Program-made: the position numbers and the translations under genes
The notes under the pieces: generated by a model
Told to the model about the DNA's origin: nothing
Database searches by the model: none
What the model saw: the letters and a program-made list of their open reading frames with translations, nothing else
From: Spirosoma aerolatum
GTDB taxonomy: Bacteria > Bacteroidota > Bacteroidia > Cytophagales > Spirosomataceae
Assembly (NCBI RefSeq): GCF_002056795.1
Contig: NZ_CP020104.1
Span: 6,705,501-6,769,500 of the forward strand
Reading direction: 5' to 3'
DNA length: 64,000 bases
Part shown: piece after piece, positions 51,347-61,078 of the stretch
How positions within the stretch are numbered: position 1 is the first letter of the stretch
Layout: the number at the start of each line of letters is the position of its first letter

Positions 51347-52705
51347 ATGCGGCAACGCTATCTACTCTTCCTCTTACTAACCGGACTCACATCTTCCTGC
51401 ATGATTGGCTCCTATCCATCGGGTGGGGGTCAATATCCGTCCGGTGGCCAACAATCGCCTAATGATACCTATCCGAATTCCGGTAATCAGCCTGGCAGCG
51501 GGCGTGCAGCCGACCCCGGCGTAACCGTAAACAGCATCCGCCTGACGCCCGACTACACCATTCTGAATTTGACTTTTACAGATAACGCCCAGCCGAATTA
51601 CGACCGAAATGGCCGTCTTTTGCCATCAGGAACCACTATAGGCTTAGATCCCAACAGTTACCTGGTAGCGGCTAATGGTGCCCGGACATTTGCTTTTGTC
51701 CGAGTCGAGGGCATACCTATGAAACGGGAAGAGAGGAATCCTACTACGGGAAAAATACAACTGATAGGCCGAAATACATACCCCGGAGAGCAGGTCAATT
51801 TTACCATCTATTTCCAGCGATTGGATAAAGGTCTGGAAAACTTCGACCTATTTGAGTGTCATTCCGATGCATACATTTGCTGGAATATCTACAACCTACA
51901 TGTAAATAACCCAGCCGACCCGGTCGTGTACAACCCGCCAACGGCACCGACACCCAAACCCGTACCGAACCTGCCTAAAAAGACAACAAACGTTCCTCCT
52001 GCCCCCACCGGCAATTCGGGGGGTGAGATGGAAACTCCAAAGACTAAACCCGCTCCCGTACCTGCTCCTACGCCCGAAGTAACGACCGTGACGGTTACGG
52101 GTAAGGTCAGCGATGCGAAAAACAAACGACCTGTTACGGCCACAATCGATTATCAGCTTTCGTCCAGCAAACAGGCAATCGACTCAGTTCAGAGCTTTGC
52201 TTCGACGGGTGGGTATAAAATGATGTTGCAAAAGGGGCAGGTCTATATCTACATCGTATCGGCACGGGGGTATCAATCGACCAATGGTGTGCTGGATTTA
52301 AGCAAAATGGCAGGGGGCAAAAGTGTTACGCGTGATATAACCCTGACACCGCTGACCGTTGGTGAAAAGGTTACCCTGAAAAACGTTTACTTCGAAATGT
52401 CGAAATCGGATCTTTTGCCTGCTTCTTACGCAGAGCTAGACAAACTGGTGACCATGATGGAAGATAACCCAAATATGACCATCCGGCTCGAAGGCCATAC
52501 CGACATCATTGGCGATCACGATAAAAACCTGCAACTCTCCCGCGACCGAGTGGTTGCCTGCCAACGGTATCTGGCTCAGAAAGGAATCGCTATTGTTCGC
52601 ATTCAGACCATCGGCTACGGTGATACACGCCCGATTCTTACCAAAGGCACCGATGAAGAACGCAAAGTAAACCGCCGGGTTGAGTTCGTGATTTTGGCAA
52701 TTTAA
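51347..52705 (+). CDS. OmpA-family lipoprotein with an unnamed N-terminal domain
   Basis: 452 residues. Lipobox LTSSCM, then a YPSGGGQ-type low-complexity stretch; next, at about 65-190, the same unnamed domain as the lipoprotein at 40167 (VNSIRLTPDYTILNLTF, FVRVEGIPM, FQRLDKGLENFDLFECHSD); a Pro-rich linker; a carboxypeptidase-regulatory-like domain (VTGKVSDAKNKRPVTATIDY); and a C-terminal OmpA peptidoglycan-binding domain (RLEGHTDIIGDHDKNLQLSR, NRRVEFVILA). It probably bridges the outer membrane and the cell wall. Confidence 0.9.
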   Translation: MRQRYLLFLLLTGLTSSCMIGSYPSGGGQYPSGGQQSPNDTYPNSGNQPGSGRAADPGVTVNSIRLTPDYTILNLTFTDNAQPNYDRNGRLLPSGTTIGLDPNSYLVAANGARTFAFVRVEGIPMKREERNPTTGKIQLIGRNTYPGEQVNFTIYFQRLDKGLENFDLFECHSDAYICWNIYNLHVNNPADPVVYNPPTAPTPKPVPNLPKKTTNVPPAPTGNSGGEMETPKTKPAPVPAPTPEVTTVTVTGKVSDAKNKRPVTATIDYQLSSSKQAIDSVQSFASTGGYKMMLQKGQVYIYIVSARGYQSTNGVLDLSKMAGGKSVTRDITLTPLTVGEKVTLKNVYFEMSKSDLLPASYAELDKLVTMMEDNPNMTIRLEGHTDIIGDHDKNLQLSRDRVVACQRYLAQKGIAIVRIQTIGYGDTRPILTKGTDEERKVNRRVEFVILAI

Positions 52706-52782
52706 TCAAAGCTATTGGTGATCATTCAATAATCGTATCTATACACTGAATACCTGTTGAAAGACCACCAATGGCTTTATAT

Positions 52783-53889
52783 TCAGTTCACATCCTTTCC
52801 TTGCCCAAGCAACCCAAGCAAGCGTTCTACGTTGGCTTTGTTATTGGCATCGGGGGCCTGGGCAAGTGCTTTCTGTCCCCAGTCGGCAGCTATTTTGTAA
52901 TCACCCATTGCCGAATAGGCCCGCATCAGCCCCATATTGCTCATAAATACATTCGGGTATTTTTTGGCAAGATCCTGAAATAGGGCCATCGCTTCTTTTG
53001 TCTTTTTCTGATTGATCAGTTGCCGCCCGTATTGATACGCCTGTTGCAACGTAGCCAATGGCAACGCTTCTTTCATCAGCGCGTCGGCTTCGGTACTACG
53101 GTTCATTAGCGACAACAGCCGTGCTTTGGTACTTAGCGTATTGAAATTTTTCTCGCCCACAAACTGGCCATTGATCGAATAATCGGCCCAGCGCAGACCT
53201 TCCTCCAGATTCGTTTTATGATCGGCCGTATAAGCAGCCGCCTGTTGGTAGGCATCCCACCGGAATCCTTTTTCGCCCCGTAGCTCGTTTCGTAGAGAAG
53301 CTAGCTGCGTCTGCACCAGATTGACCGATACAGTAAACGGAATTGCCCATTTTTCCCATTCCAGCATGACCACCGCCGAGCTATCGGTTTCGTTGGTAAA
53401 CTCATACTTCAACCGCTCTACCGATGGCCGGTCTTTTAGTGGTTTTACCGTCACGCGAAGTGCATCTTCGTTGGGATCGTAAAAATAACTCCCCCACGAT
53501 GTGCTGTTTTTAGAGAAAATGACGGTTACATCATTTTCCTGCACAGCCATTAATAGCCCATACGTACCCGCCGTCAGAGGTTTCCCGTCGATGGTAACAT
53601 CGGTGCTGAACGTAATGGTCGTATTCTCGTTGGCCCCAGCTCGCCAGGGCGATTCTTTACTGGTCCCAAAGCCCAGATCCTTAAATCCATAGTGAACCAG
53701 TTGGCCCCACACTTTCCCTTCGCGGCCTTTTACGGCTGGTCGGTCATAATGAATCGTTACGTCGGTAAGGCCAACTCGCTCCGAAACCGATGCTTTTTTG
53801 TTTCCTCCATCGGCCGGAAAGGTGAGTTGGGCGATGGCCGATAACGAGCCTAAGCAGAAGGCCGTGAGTAATACGGTAATTTTTGTCAT
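52783..53889 (-). CDS. Secreted DUF2911 protein with TPR-like C-terminus
   Basis: 368 residues with a signal peptide (VLLTAFCLGSLSAIAQ). DUF2911 at about 20-180: LTFPADGGNKKASVSERVGL, VTIHYDRPAVKGREG and TYGLLMAVQENDVTVIFSKN. Then helical repeats of TPR type up to the end (KKTKEAMALFQDLAKKYPN). No enzymatic role is known. Stands alone. Confidence 0.87.
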   Translation of the reverse strand: MTKITVLLTAFCLGSLSAIAQLTFPADGGNKKASVSERVGLTDVTIHYDRPAVKGREGKVWGQLVHYGFKDLGFGTSKESPWRAGANENTTITFSTDVTIDGKPLTAGTYGLLMAVQENDVTVIFSKNSTSWGSYFYDPNEDALRVTVKPLKDRPSVERLKYEFTNETDSSAVVMLEWEKWAIPFTVSVNLVQTQLASLRNELRGEKGFRWDAYQQAAAYTADHKTNLEEGLRWADYSINGQFVGEKNFNTLSTKARLLSLMNRSTEADALMKEALPLATLQQAYQYGRQLINQKKTKEAMALFQDLAKKYPNVFMSNMGLMRAYSAMGDYKIAADWGQKALAQAPDANNKANVERLLGLLGQGKDVN

Positions 53890-54014
53890 GGTTAGCTGTC
53901 AGATTATTTTTGAGTAAAAATCCTTACGTCACAAAAACTCAAAGTAAGGACTTCATGACAGCGTGGTCAAGGTGAACTGTATAAGCGGTCGAGGAAAATA
54001 AAACAGCTAATCGC

Positions 54015-54143
54015 TTACGTGAGCGTAGAAAGAAGTTCCAAAAACTTGTCGGCTGAAATGACACTAATCTGAGGAAAGGGGATTTCCTTAAGCAAAGCTA
54101 GCCTATGTTCAGGTTCCCAGATAAGGAGTTCGCTTGTGGTTGC
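54015..54143 (-). pseudogene. Remnant of a PIN-domain toxin gene (C-terminal fragment)
   Basis: Directly after, and overlapping, the antitoxin gene on the same strand there is a 42-codon open stretch with no start codon and a stop TAA just before it. Its translation (EHRLALLKEIPFPQISVIS, then ADKFLELLS) resembles the C-terminal end of PIN-family toxins that pair with this type of antitoxin. The N-terminal two thirds with the acidic active site are missing, so the toxin should be dead. Confidence 0.6.
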
Positions 54144-54342
54144 TTAATAATTCTTCTACTTTTTCGTCGTTCCAGCCCTTCTCATCCCAAACCTGATCAG
54201 CCCCTTCAATAGCTTTCTGCGCAAAAAACTGGACAATCATACGCTTAATAGCCACCCAATCGGCATCGCCTACCTTATGCGAAAACATCTTCAGCAACTC
54301 AAGTTGAGGCTCAGTAAGCGGAGTTTGCAACTTATTTCCCAT
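54109..54342 (-). CDS. Orphan antitoxin-like protein
   Basis: 77 residues: helical, with VAIKRMIVQFFAQKAIEGAD and the closing WDEKGWNDEKVEELLSNHKR and TPYLGT. It matches small proteins common in Bacteroidota just upstream of PIN toxins (closing xRTPY). The toxin is reduced to a fragment, so this is an antitoxin without a working partner. It has a promoter-like TATCTTTG at 54406-54413. Confidence 0.72.
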   Translation of the reverse strand: MGNKLQTPLTEPQLELLKMFSHKVGDADWVAIKRMIVQFFAQKAIEGADQVWDEKGWNDEKVEELLSNHKRTPYLGT

Positions 54343-54405
54343 GTCGATTAACGGGCCATCTTTTTCCTATGAACGTTCCTGCAGCAACTCGTTGTTCATC
54401 AAATA

Positions 54406-54413
54406 CAAAGATA
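54406..54413 (-). promoter_or_regulatory. Candidate -7 box for the orphan antitoxin
   Basis: TATCTTTG on the minus strand, 63 bp before the start codon; the -33 element is not evident. Confidence 0.45.
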
Positions 54414-54462
54414 TGAAGAAATATGAACCGCTTTTCAGTCAGTCCGGTGCGTCAAATTTCCG

Positions 54463-54470
54463 TATCTTTG
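54463..54470 (+). promoter_or_regulatory. ileS promoter, -7 box
   Basis: TATCTTTG, a perfect TAnnTTTG match followed by CA, 53 bp before the ileS ATG. A small hairpin (GATCATCGC with GCGATGATC, 54491-54510) lies in the leader. Confidence 0.6.
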
Positions 54471-54523
54471 CACTCATTTTTTAACCGCACGATCATCGCC
54501 AGCGATGATCTGTGCTTTCGATT

Positions 54524-57500
54524 ATGCCAGGCGTGAAGTACCAACAATACGAATCCCTCGATTATGCAAAGCTAGCGGCCGAGGTGTTAACTTACTGGAA
54601 TCAGAATCAGGTATTTGAGCAGTCGGTTTCGCTGCGTGAAGGCCGGCCAACGTTTACGTTCTATGAAGGCCCACCATCGGCCAACGGAACCCCCGGTATT
54701 CACCACGTGATGGCCCGAACCATTAAGGATATATTCTGTCGCTACAAAACGCTTAAGGGCTACCAGGTTGAACGGAAAGGGGGCTGGGATACGCACGGGC
54801 TCCCCATCGAGCTTCAGGTCGAAAAAGAACTGGGTATTACGAAAGATCATATCGGCAAACCGGAATCGGAAGGTGGTATCAGCGTTGAGGATTATAACCG
54901 CAAATGCCGCGAAACGGTGATGCGGTTTACGGATCAGTGGAACGATCTGACCCAGAAAATGGGCTATTGGGTCGACCTCGACAACCCCTATATCACGTAT
55001 AAAAACGAGTATATCGAGTCGATCTGGTGGTTGCTGAAGCAATTGTATGACAAGGATTTACTCTACAAAGGGTATACCATTCAGCCGTATTCGCCCAAAG
55101 CCGGAACGGGTCTCAGCTCGCATGAACTGAACATGCCTGGCACCTACAAAGATGTGCGCGATACCACCATTGTGGCCCAGTTCAAGGTAAAGCCGACAGG
55201 TAAATCAGGCTTTCTGTTTTTCGATTCTGCCGATGCCGATGTCTACATCCTGGCCTGGACCACTACGCCCTGGACATTACCAGCAAACTCGGCACTGACC
55301 GTTGGAAAAGACATCGACTATGTACTCGTCAAGACGTACAATCCATACACCTTCCTTCCTATCAATGTTGTACTGGCCAAGGCATTGGTAAGTCGCTGGT
55401 TCAACGAAAAAGGGCATCAGGATTTACCAGCCAGCCCGGCCTTCGACGCGTACCTGCCGAACGACAAGGTAATTCCCTGGGCGATCTTGTCGGAGTTTAA
55501 AGGCCAACATCTGGAAGGTATCGAGTATGAGCAATTGCTGCCGTACGTAAAGCCCGAAAAGCCTGCGTTTCGGGTTATCCTGGGGGATTTTGTAACTACG
55601 GAAGACGGTACGGGGGTAGTTCATACCTCACCAACCTTTGGTGCCGACGACTTCCGGGTAGCTCAGGCCGCCGGTATCCCTCCCATCATGGTGGAGGATG
55701 AAAACGGTAAGGAAGTTCCTATTGTCGATAAGCATGGTCAGTTTGTGAAGGAAATCACAGATTTCGCGGGTCGGTATGTAAAAGAGGAATACTATTCCGA
55801 TGAAGAACGCGCCGACCCGGAATTCCGGCCAACCGATGTCCTGATTGCGATCAAACTGAAAGAAGAAAACAAGGCGTTTCGGGTTGAGAAATACGAACAC
55901 CCGTATCCGCACTGCTGGCGTACCGACAAACCGATCCTGTATTATCCGCTCGATAGCTGGTTTATCCGCACAACGGCGAAGAAAGATCGGCTGGTTGAAC
56001 TGAACAAAACCATCAACTGGCAGCCCGAAAGTACGGGTACGGGCCGTTTTGGCAACTGGCTCGAAAACCTGGTGGACTGGAACCTCAGCCGTAGCCGTTT
56101 CTGGGGAACACCGCTACCCATCTGGCGATCAGAAACAGGTGAGGAAGTTTGCATCGGCTCGGTAGAAGAACTCGTGTTAAGGATTGAGAAAGCGAATGAG
56201 CAACTGAGTCAATGGATTCAGGAGGGCCAAACCGATTACCAGGTTTATTTCGATGCCAACCATTCATTCATTCAATCATTCAGTCAATCTACATTCGACC
56301 TGCACCGTCCGTATGTAGATGAAGTGTATTTCGTTTCGGAATCGGGGAAAGTGATGCAGCGCGAGCCGGATCTGATCGACGTTTGGTTCGATTCAGGGGC
56401 CATGCCGTATGCGCAGTGGCACTATCCGTTTGAGAACAAAGACGTGTTTGCCAAGGCTTTCCCGGCTGATTTCATCTCAGAAGGTGTTGACCAGACACGC
56501 GGCTGGTTCTTTACGCTGCACGCTATTGCCGGTATGCTGTTCGATTCGATCGCGTTTAAAAACGTGGTTTCGACCGGATTGGTACTCGACAAAAATGGCA
56601 ATAAAATGTCGAAGCGGCTGGGCAATGCTATCGACCCGTTCAAAACGCTGGCCCAGTATGGCCCCGACGCTACGCGCTGGTACATGATTACCAATGCGGA
56701 ACCCTGGGACAACCTGAAGTTCAACGTAGACGGCATTGGAGAAGTGCAACGGAAACTATTTGGTACGCTTTCGAATACCTATAATTTCTTTGCGCTGTAT
56801 GCCAATCTGGATCACTTTACGTTTACAGGCCGTACAGTCCCTGTAGCCGACCGTCCTGAACTTGACCGCTGGATTCTGTCGAAGCTGCAATCGTTGGTGC
56901 TGGAGGTTGAAGAACAATTTGATGGGTATAACCCAACCAAAGCGGGTCGGGCTGTACAGGACTTCGTGAACGACCAACTGTCGAACTGGTATGTCCGGCT
57001 GTCGCGTCGGCGTTTCTGGTCCGGGGTCACGTCCGACGGAAACATGACGGCTGATAAACGAGCGGCCTACGAAACCCTGCACGAATGCCTGAGCGTAGTT
57101 GCTCAATTAATGTCGCCGATTGCGCCGTTCTACGCCGACTGGCTATACCGGAGCCTGAACGAAGGAAAAACCTCAGTTCACCTGACTAATTTCCCGGCTG
57201 CCGATAAAGCCTTGATCAATACCGAACTGGAGCAGTCGATGGAAGCCGCACAGGGCGTATCGTCGCTGGTTCACTCCTTGCGTAAAGGGCATAAGCTGAA
57301 AGTTCGCCAGCCGTTGAGCCGTGTACTGATTCCGGTGTTGAGCGCAGATACCCGTCGGCAGATTGAGCACGTTGCCCCCATCATCATGTCGGAAGTTAAC
57401 GTAAAAGCCGTTGAATTTGTAGACGACGCCAGTGGCATTTTGAAAAAGCGGGTAAAACCCAATTTCAAGGCACTAGGGCCTAAGTTTGGTAAGCAAATGA

Positions 57501-57973
57501 AAGAGGTCGCTGCCGCCATCACGGCCATGACCGACGACGAGTTGAAGACCCTGGAGCAAACCAATGCACTGCAACTAGGCACCTTCAATCTGCAACTTTC
57601 GGATGTCGACATCCAGACGGAAGATATTCCGGGCTGGCTCGTAGCCAGTGAAGGCAGCCTGACCGTTGCCCTCGACGTAACCGTTACCGATGCATTACGT
57701 GGGGAAGGAATCGCCCGTGATTTTGTGAACCGCATTCAGAATCTGCGAAAAGACCGTGACTTCTCGGTAACCGATAAAATACGGATTGAACTGGAACGGA
57801 ACAACGAAGTGCTTGCTCAAGCTATCGAAACCAATCGCGACTACATCAGCCAGGAAGTTCAGGCCGTATCGCTCAACTTAGTAAGCGACTTGAACGGTCA
57901 CGCTTCTGGACCGTTGGCCACTGAGATCGAGATGGATGAATTTCAGCTACGGCTTATCGTCGAACGCGTATAG
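54524..57973 (+). CDS. ileS: Isoleucyl-tRNA synthetase
   Basis: About 1149 residues, the long IleS type usual in Bacteroidota. HIGH-like motif in PPSANGTPGIHHVMAR, KMSKS in GNKMSKRLGNAIDP, the editing (CP1) domain with TTTPWTLPANSALTVG and DGTGVVHTSPTFGADDF, and an anticodon-binding C-terminus from about residue 800. Charges tRNA-Ile with isoleucine. The ATG at 54524 (MPGVKYQQYESL) is preferred over the GTG at 54512. A terminator follows directly. Confidence 0.97.
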   Translation: MPGVKYQQYESLDYAKLAAEVLTYWNQNQVFEQSVSLREGRPTFTFYEGPPSANGTPGIHHVMARTIKDIFCRYKTLKGYQVERKGGWDTHGLPIELQVEKELGITKDHIGKPESEGGISVEDYNRKCRETVMRFTDQWNDLTQKMGYWVDLDNPYITYKNEYIESIWWLLKQLYDKDLLYKGYTIQPYSPKAGTGLSSHELNMPGTYKDVRDTTIVAQFKVKPTGKSGFLFFDSADADVYILAWTTTPWTLPANSALTVGKDIDYVLVKTYNPYTFLPINVVLAKALVSRWFNEKGHQDLPASPAFDAYLPNDKVIPWAILSEFKGQHLEGIEYEQLLPYVKPEKPAFRVILGDFVTTEDGTGVVHTSPTFGADDFRVAQAAGIPPIMVEDENGKEVPIVDKHGQFVKEITDFAGRYVKEEYYSDEERADPEFRPTDVLIAIKLKEENKAFRVEKYEHPYPHCWRTDKPILYYPLDSWFIRTTAKKDRLVELNKTINWQPESTGTGRFGNWLENLVDWNLSRSRFWGTPLPIWRSETGEEVCIGSVEELVLRIEKANEQLSQWIQEGQTDYQVYFDANHSFIQSFSQSTFDLHRPYVDEVYFVSESGKVMQREPDLIDVWFDSGAMPYAQWHYPFENKDVFAKAFPADFISEGVDQTRGWFFTLHAIAGMLFDSIAFKNVVSTGLVLDKNGNKMSKRLGNAIDPFKTLAQYGPDATRWYMITNAEPWDNLKFNVDGIGEVQRKLFGTLSNTYNFFALYANLDHFTFTGRTVPVADRPELDRWILSKLQSLVLEVEEQFDGYNPTKAGRAVQDFVNDQLSNWYVRLSRRRFWSGVTSDGNMTADKRAAYETLHECLSVVAQLMSPIAPFYADWLYRSLNEGKTSVHLTNFPAADKALINTELEQSMEAAQGVSSLVHSLRKGHKLKVRQPLSRVLIPVLSADTRRQIEHVAPIIMSEVNVKAVEFVDDASGILKKRVKPNFKALGPKFGKQMKEVAAAITAMTDDELKTLEQTNALQLGTFNLQLSDVDIQTEDIPGWLVASEGSLTVALDVTVTDALRGEGIARDFVNRIQNLRKDRDFSVTDKIRIELERNNEVLAQAIETNRDYISQEVQAVSLNLVSDLNGHASGPLATEIEMDEFQLRLIVERV

Positions 57974-57997
57974 ACCTACCGTCCCGAGATACTTTAT

Positions 57998-58031
57998 AGT
58001 CACCTTTCTACGGAGAGGTGACTTTTTTTTT
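57998..58031 (+). terminator. Rho-independent terminator of ileS
   Basis: 8-bp stem AGTCACCT (57998-58005) with AGGTGACT (58016-58023) and nine T, 25 bp after the stop. Confidence 0.9.
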
Positions 58032-58247
58032 ACACCCTTTGCGCAATTATTGATTTTTATATGATTCCAGAAAAATACACAACGGCACGAATGTTGTATA
58101 TAAACCAGTGTGCCCATAATGGATAGGCAGCTCAATTTATTGACTGCACGCGTATGAACCGGCCTTCGGCACAAAGTCCCCTAGCCCATCTGATACATAG
58201 TATTTGCCCGCAATTAATATCTGCGTTCACTTAACCATTTTACAACT

Positions 58248-58649
58248 TTGATTGATTATCTACGCTCAACTCTACACTCTTTTGTTAACAATTACCAGGC
58301 CGTCATGTGGCGGTTACGCGAGTGTTCGCTCAACGATGAGCAATTAGGCATGGCAGTGGGGCTAAGTGGCAATGCTATCCGAAATCGGCGCAGCAAACCC
58401 GATCTTTGGAAACTATCCGATGTGGAGCGGTTAGCCGCTCATTTCACATTGCCGGCTACAGCCTGCCTTCAATTAAATCAGGCGCTCCATCAGTTGCCTG
58501 TCAACCTAAAACAACTGCCGAACGACGAACGACGGCGAATTGAGCGACAGCTAGTTATGAAACTAGCCCAACTGGAAGCTTATAATCAGAGTGACTGGCC
58601 AGTACGAAATCTGCTGAAAATGCATCAGGCTTTGCATAAGGGACGCTAA
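58248..58649 (+). CDS. Small HTH-like protein, family not recognised
   Basis: 133 residues from a TTG at 58248; the first ATG is at 58305, so the start is uncertain. A helix-turn-helix-like run LNDEQLGMAVGLSGNAIRNR and a basic second half (NDERRRIERQLVMKLAQLEA) suggest nucleic acid binding, possibly XRE-like. I do not know a named family. No neighbour on the same operon. Confidence 0.6.
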   Translation: MIDYLRSTLHSFVNNYQAVMWRLRECSLNDEQLGMAVGLSGNAIRNRRSKPDLWKLSDVERLAAHFTLPATACLQLNQALHQLPVNLKQLPNDERRRIERQLVMKLAQLEAYNQSDWPVRNLLKMHQALHKGR

Positions 58650-58738
58650 GTCAATGAATTGGCATGAATGAATTTACACCTACTGGGCATAAATTTCGCC
58701 TGGTAGGTGTACCTTTACGGTGACTTCCCTGTCGCCCA

Positions 58739-61063
58739 ATGAAGCTTTTACGACTTATACAACTATCCTTTATTCTCGGCCTCTGTCAGCAGGTTTCTGC
58801 TCAAACGCCGATACTTATACGCGGCCCTTACTTACAGATCGTTACCCCCACATCGGTGGTCGTTCGCTGGCGAACCGACGCCCCTAGTATAGGCCGGGTT
58901 TGGTTTGGCCAATCAGCGAACCAGCTTACAGGAAATTTACAGGAAACCCAACCTACGCAGGAACATATTTTAACCCTAACAGGCCTCCAGCCTGCAACTC
59001 GTTATTCGTATGCCATAGGCTATGGTGATACCCAACTGGCATCCGGTCCTAACTATTCGTTTAAAACAGCGCTGCCAGCGGGCGATAAACGTCCGTTCCG
59101 AATGTGGGTTCTAGGTGATTTTGGGAGCGGGAGCGACAACCAGCGAGCTGTTTATCAGGCATATCGTAATGCAACAGCCAACCGCCCGGCCGACTTGTGG
59201 CTCTGGCTTGGCGATAATGCCTATTCGTATGGGTTGGAAAGTGAATATCAGCAAGTGGTCTTTCCAGTTTACGCACCAACGCTCCGCAATACGCCTATTT
59301 TTATTACGCCCGGTAATCATGACTATGCCGATAGCGAGACAAATTTCAACATTGCCTATTATAACCTATTTTCGTTTCCACAGCAGGGTGAAGCTGGCGG
59401 AGTACCATCAGGCTCAAAATCCTACTATGCTGCCAATTACGGCAATGTCCATCTGATCTCACTCGATTCGCAAGGTAGGCAAGATGGCCAGTATCGCCTT
59501 TACGATACGACATCTGCACAGGTCCAATGGCTCAAACGTGATCTGGCAGCCAATAAACTTCCCTGGACCATTGTCATTTTTCACCACCCACCGTATAGCA
59601 AGGGCGGCCACAATTCCGACACCGAAGAGTCGATGCGGCTCATTCGCGAAAACCTCACCCCCATTCTGGAACGGTTCGGTGTCGATCTGGTCATGAATGG
59701 CCATAGCCACGGCTACGAACGGACTTATCGACTGAAAGGCTTACGGGGACTGGCCAATACCTTCGATAAGGGTAAACACCTGGCCAATAACAACACGGGC
59801 CGTTATGATGGTTCGCCCAACTCATGCCCTATTTTGTCGAAAGGGCAGGGAACGGTTTATGTCGTAAATGGCTCTGGTGGCCAATTGGGTGGACAATCAC
59901 CTGATTTCCCTCACCCGGCAACGGTTTATAACAACGTAGCACAGGGCGGTTCCATGATTCTGGATGTAAACGATGATCGGCTGGATGCCCAGTTTTTACT
60001 GTCGGATGGCTCAATAGGTGATCGGTTTACACTGGTCAAAAACAGCGGGACTACTACGTCGCTTACGGCCGAGTATGGGGATACGCTGCAACTTTCTGCT
60101 TCCTGGAATGGCGATTATCGCTGGCCTGCGGGACAAAACAGCCGAAGTATTAGCTATGTGGCGGATAAAGCCGGAAGCTTTCCCATCACCGTAAAAGACA
60201 ATCAGAACTGCCTGACCGATCAGTTTACCTTGACTGTATTGCCTCCACCTAAAATCACGACGCAAGCGTCGGTAACCACCACCGCTTGTGTTGGGAGCAC
60301 GTTTACCGTAACAGCTATCCCCGAAAACACCACTAAAGCTGCCGGTTGGCAATACGATGTACTTTTGTCGGATGCATCCGGTAGTTTTAGCGCGAATCAG
60401 ATTGTTGGATCGGGCTCTCTAAACGCGCTACAGGCTACACTTCCGGCTACTTTATCGCCCGGAACAGGCTACCGGGTGCAGGTGCGTCCACGTGGTATTC
60501 CGTATGCCCAACTAAGCCCGAGCGGTGCCTTCGCCGTTAAGCCTTTACCAACCGCCACAATTGCCGGGTCAACCACCGTATTGAAAGGCGAGTCGGTTGC
60601 GTTGACGATCAACCTTACGGGCGATAGCCCCTGGAAAGGAAGCCTGTCCGATGGCACTACCTTTTCAGCCAATGCAACACCCTTTACGCTGACTGTTCAG
60701 CCAACGCAGTCAGCAACCTATTCGATTGCCACTGTTGAGAATAGCTGTGGTAGAGGCACTGGTTCAGGACAGGCATCCGTAACCGTACTATTGCCTTTGG
60801 CTGAAGAAACCCTCTCAGACAGCCAATTAAAGGTTTATCCAAACCCAGCACACGATGTACTTCATGTGGAGCTGACGATGGCGCAGAAAAAAGAAATTAA
60901 CATGACACTCGTCGATGCGAATGGACGGCTGGTACTTCAGAAGCAATTTGTTCCAACCAGTAAGCTTTCCGAATCCTTACCCATGCCGCATGCACATGGT
61001 ACTTATCTACTGAAAGTGCAGGTTGGAGAGATAACCCTAACACGTAAAGTGGTGAGACAATAA
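58739..61063 (+). CDS. Purple acid phosphatase-like metallophosphoesterase with type IX sorting domain
   Basis: 774 residues. Signal peptide (LSFILGLCQQVSAQ), a fibronectin-like N-terminal domain (PTSVVVRWRTDAPSIG), then the phosphoesterase domain with all ligand blocks: WVLGDFGSG, LGDNAYSYG, TPGNHDYAD, IFHHPPYSKGG and NGHSHGYERTY. After it Ig/SprB-like stretches and at the end a type A C-terminal domain (LKVYPNPAHDVLHVELT ... GTYLLKVQVGE), the signal for export by the type IX system and anchoring at the surface. It probably frees phosphate from organic compounds outside. Confidence 0.93.
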   Translation: MKLLRLIQLSFILGLCQQVSAQTPILIRGPYLQIVTPTSVVVRWRTDAPSIGRVWFGQSANQLTGNLQETQPTQEHILTLTGLQPATRYSYAIGYGDTQLASGPNYSFKTALPAGDKRPFRMWVLGDFGSGSDNQRAVYQAYRNATANRPADLWLWLGDNAYSYGLESEYQQVVFPVYAPTLRNTPIFITPGNHDYADSETNFNIAYYNLFSFPQQGEAGGVPSGSKSYYAANYGNVHLISLDSQGRQDGQYRLYDTTSAQVQWLKRDLAANKLPWTIVIFHHPPYSKGGHNSDTEESMRLIRENLTPILERFGVDLVMNGHSHGYERTYRLKGLRGLANTFDKGKHLANNNTGRYDGSPNSCPILSKGQGTVYVVNGSGGQLGGQSPDFPHPATVYNNVAQGGSMILDVNDDRLDAQFLLSDGSIGDRFTLVKNSGTTTSLTAEYGDTLQLSASWNGDYRWPAGQNSRSISYVADKAGSFPITVKDNQNCLTDQFTLTVLPPPKITTQASVTTTACVGSTFTVTAIPENTTKAAGWQYDVLLSDASGSFSANQIVGSGSLNALQATLPATLSPGTGYRVQVRPRGIPYAQLSPSGAFAVKPLPTATIAGSTTVLKGESVALTINLTGDSPWKGSLSDGTTFSANATPFTLTVQPTQSATYSIATVENSCGRGTGSGQASVTVLLPLAEETLSDSQLKVYPNPAHDVLHVELTMAQKKEINMTLVDANGRLVLQKQFVPTSKLSESLPMPHAHGTYLLKVQVGEITLTRKVVRQ

Positions 61064-61078
61064 GAATAGTCAGGTATT

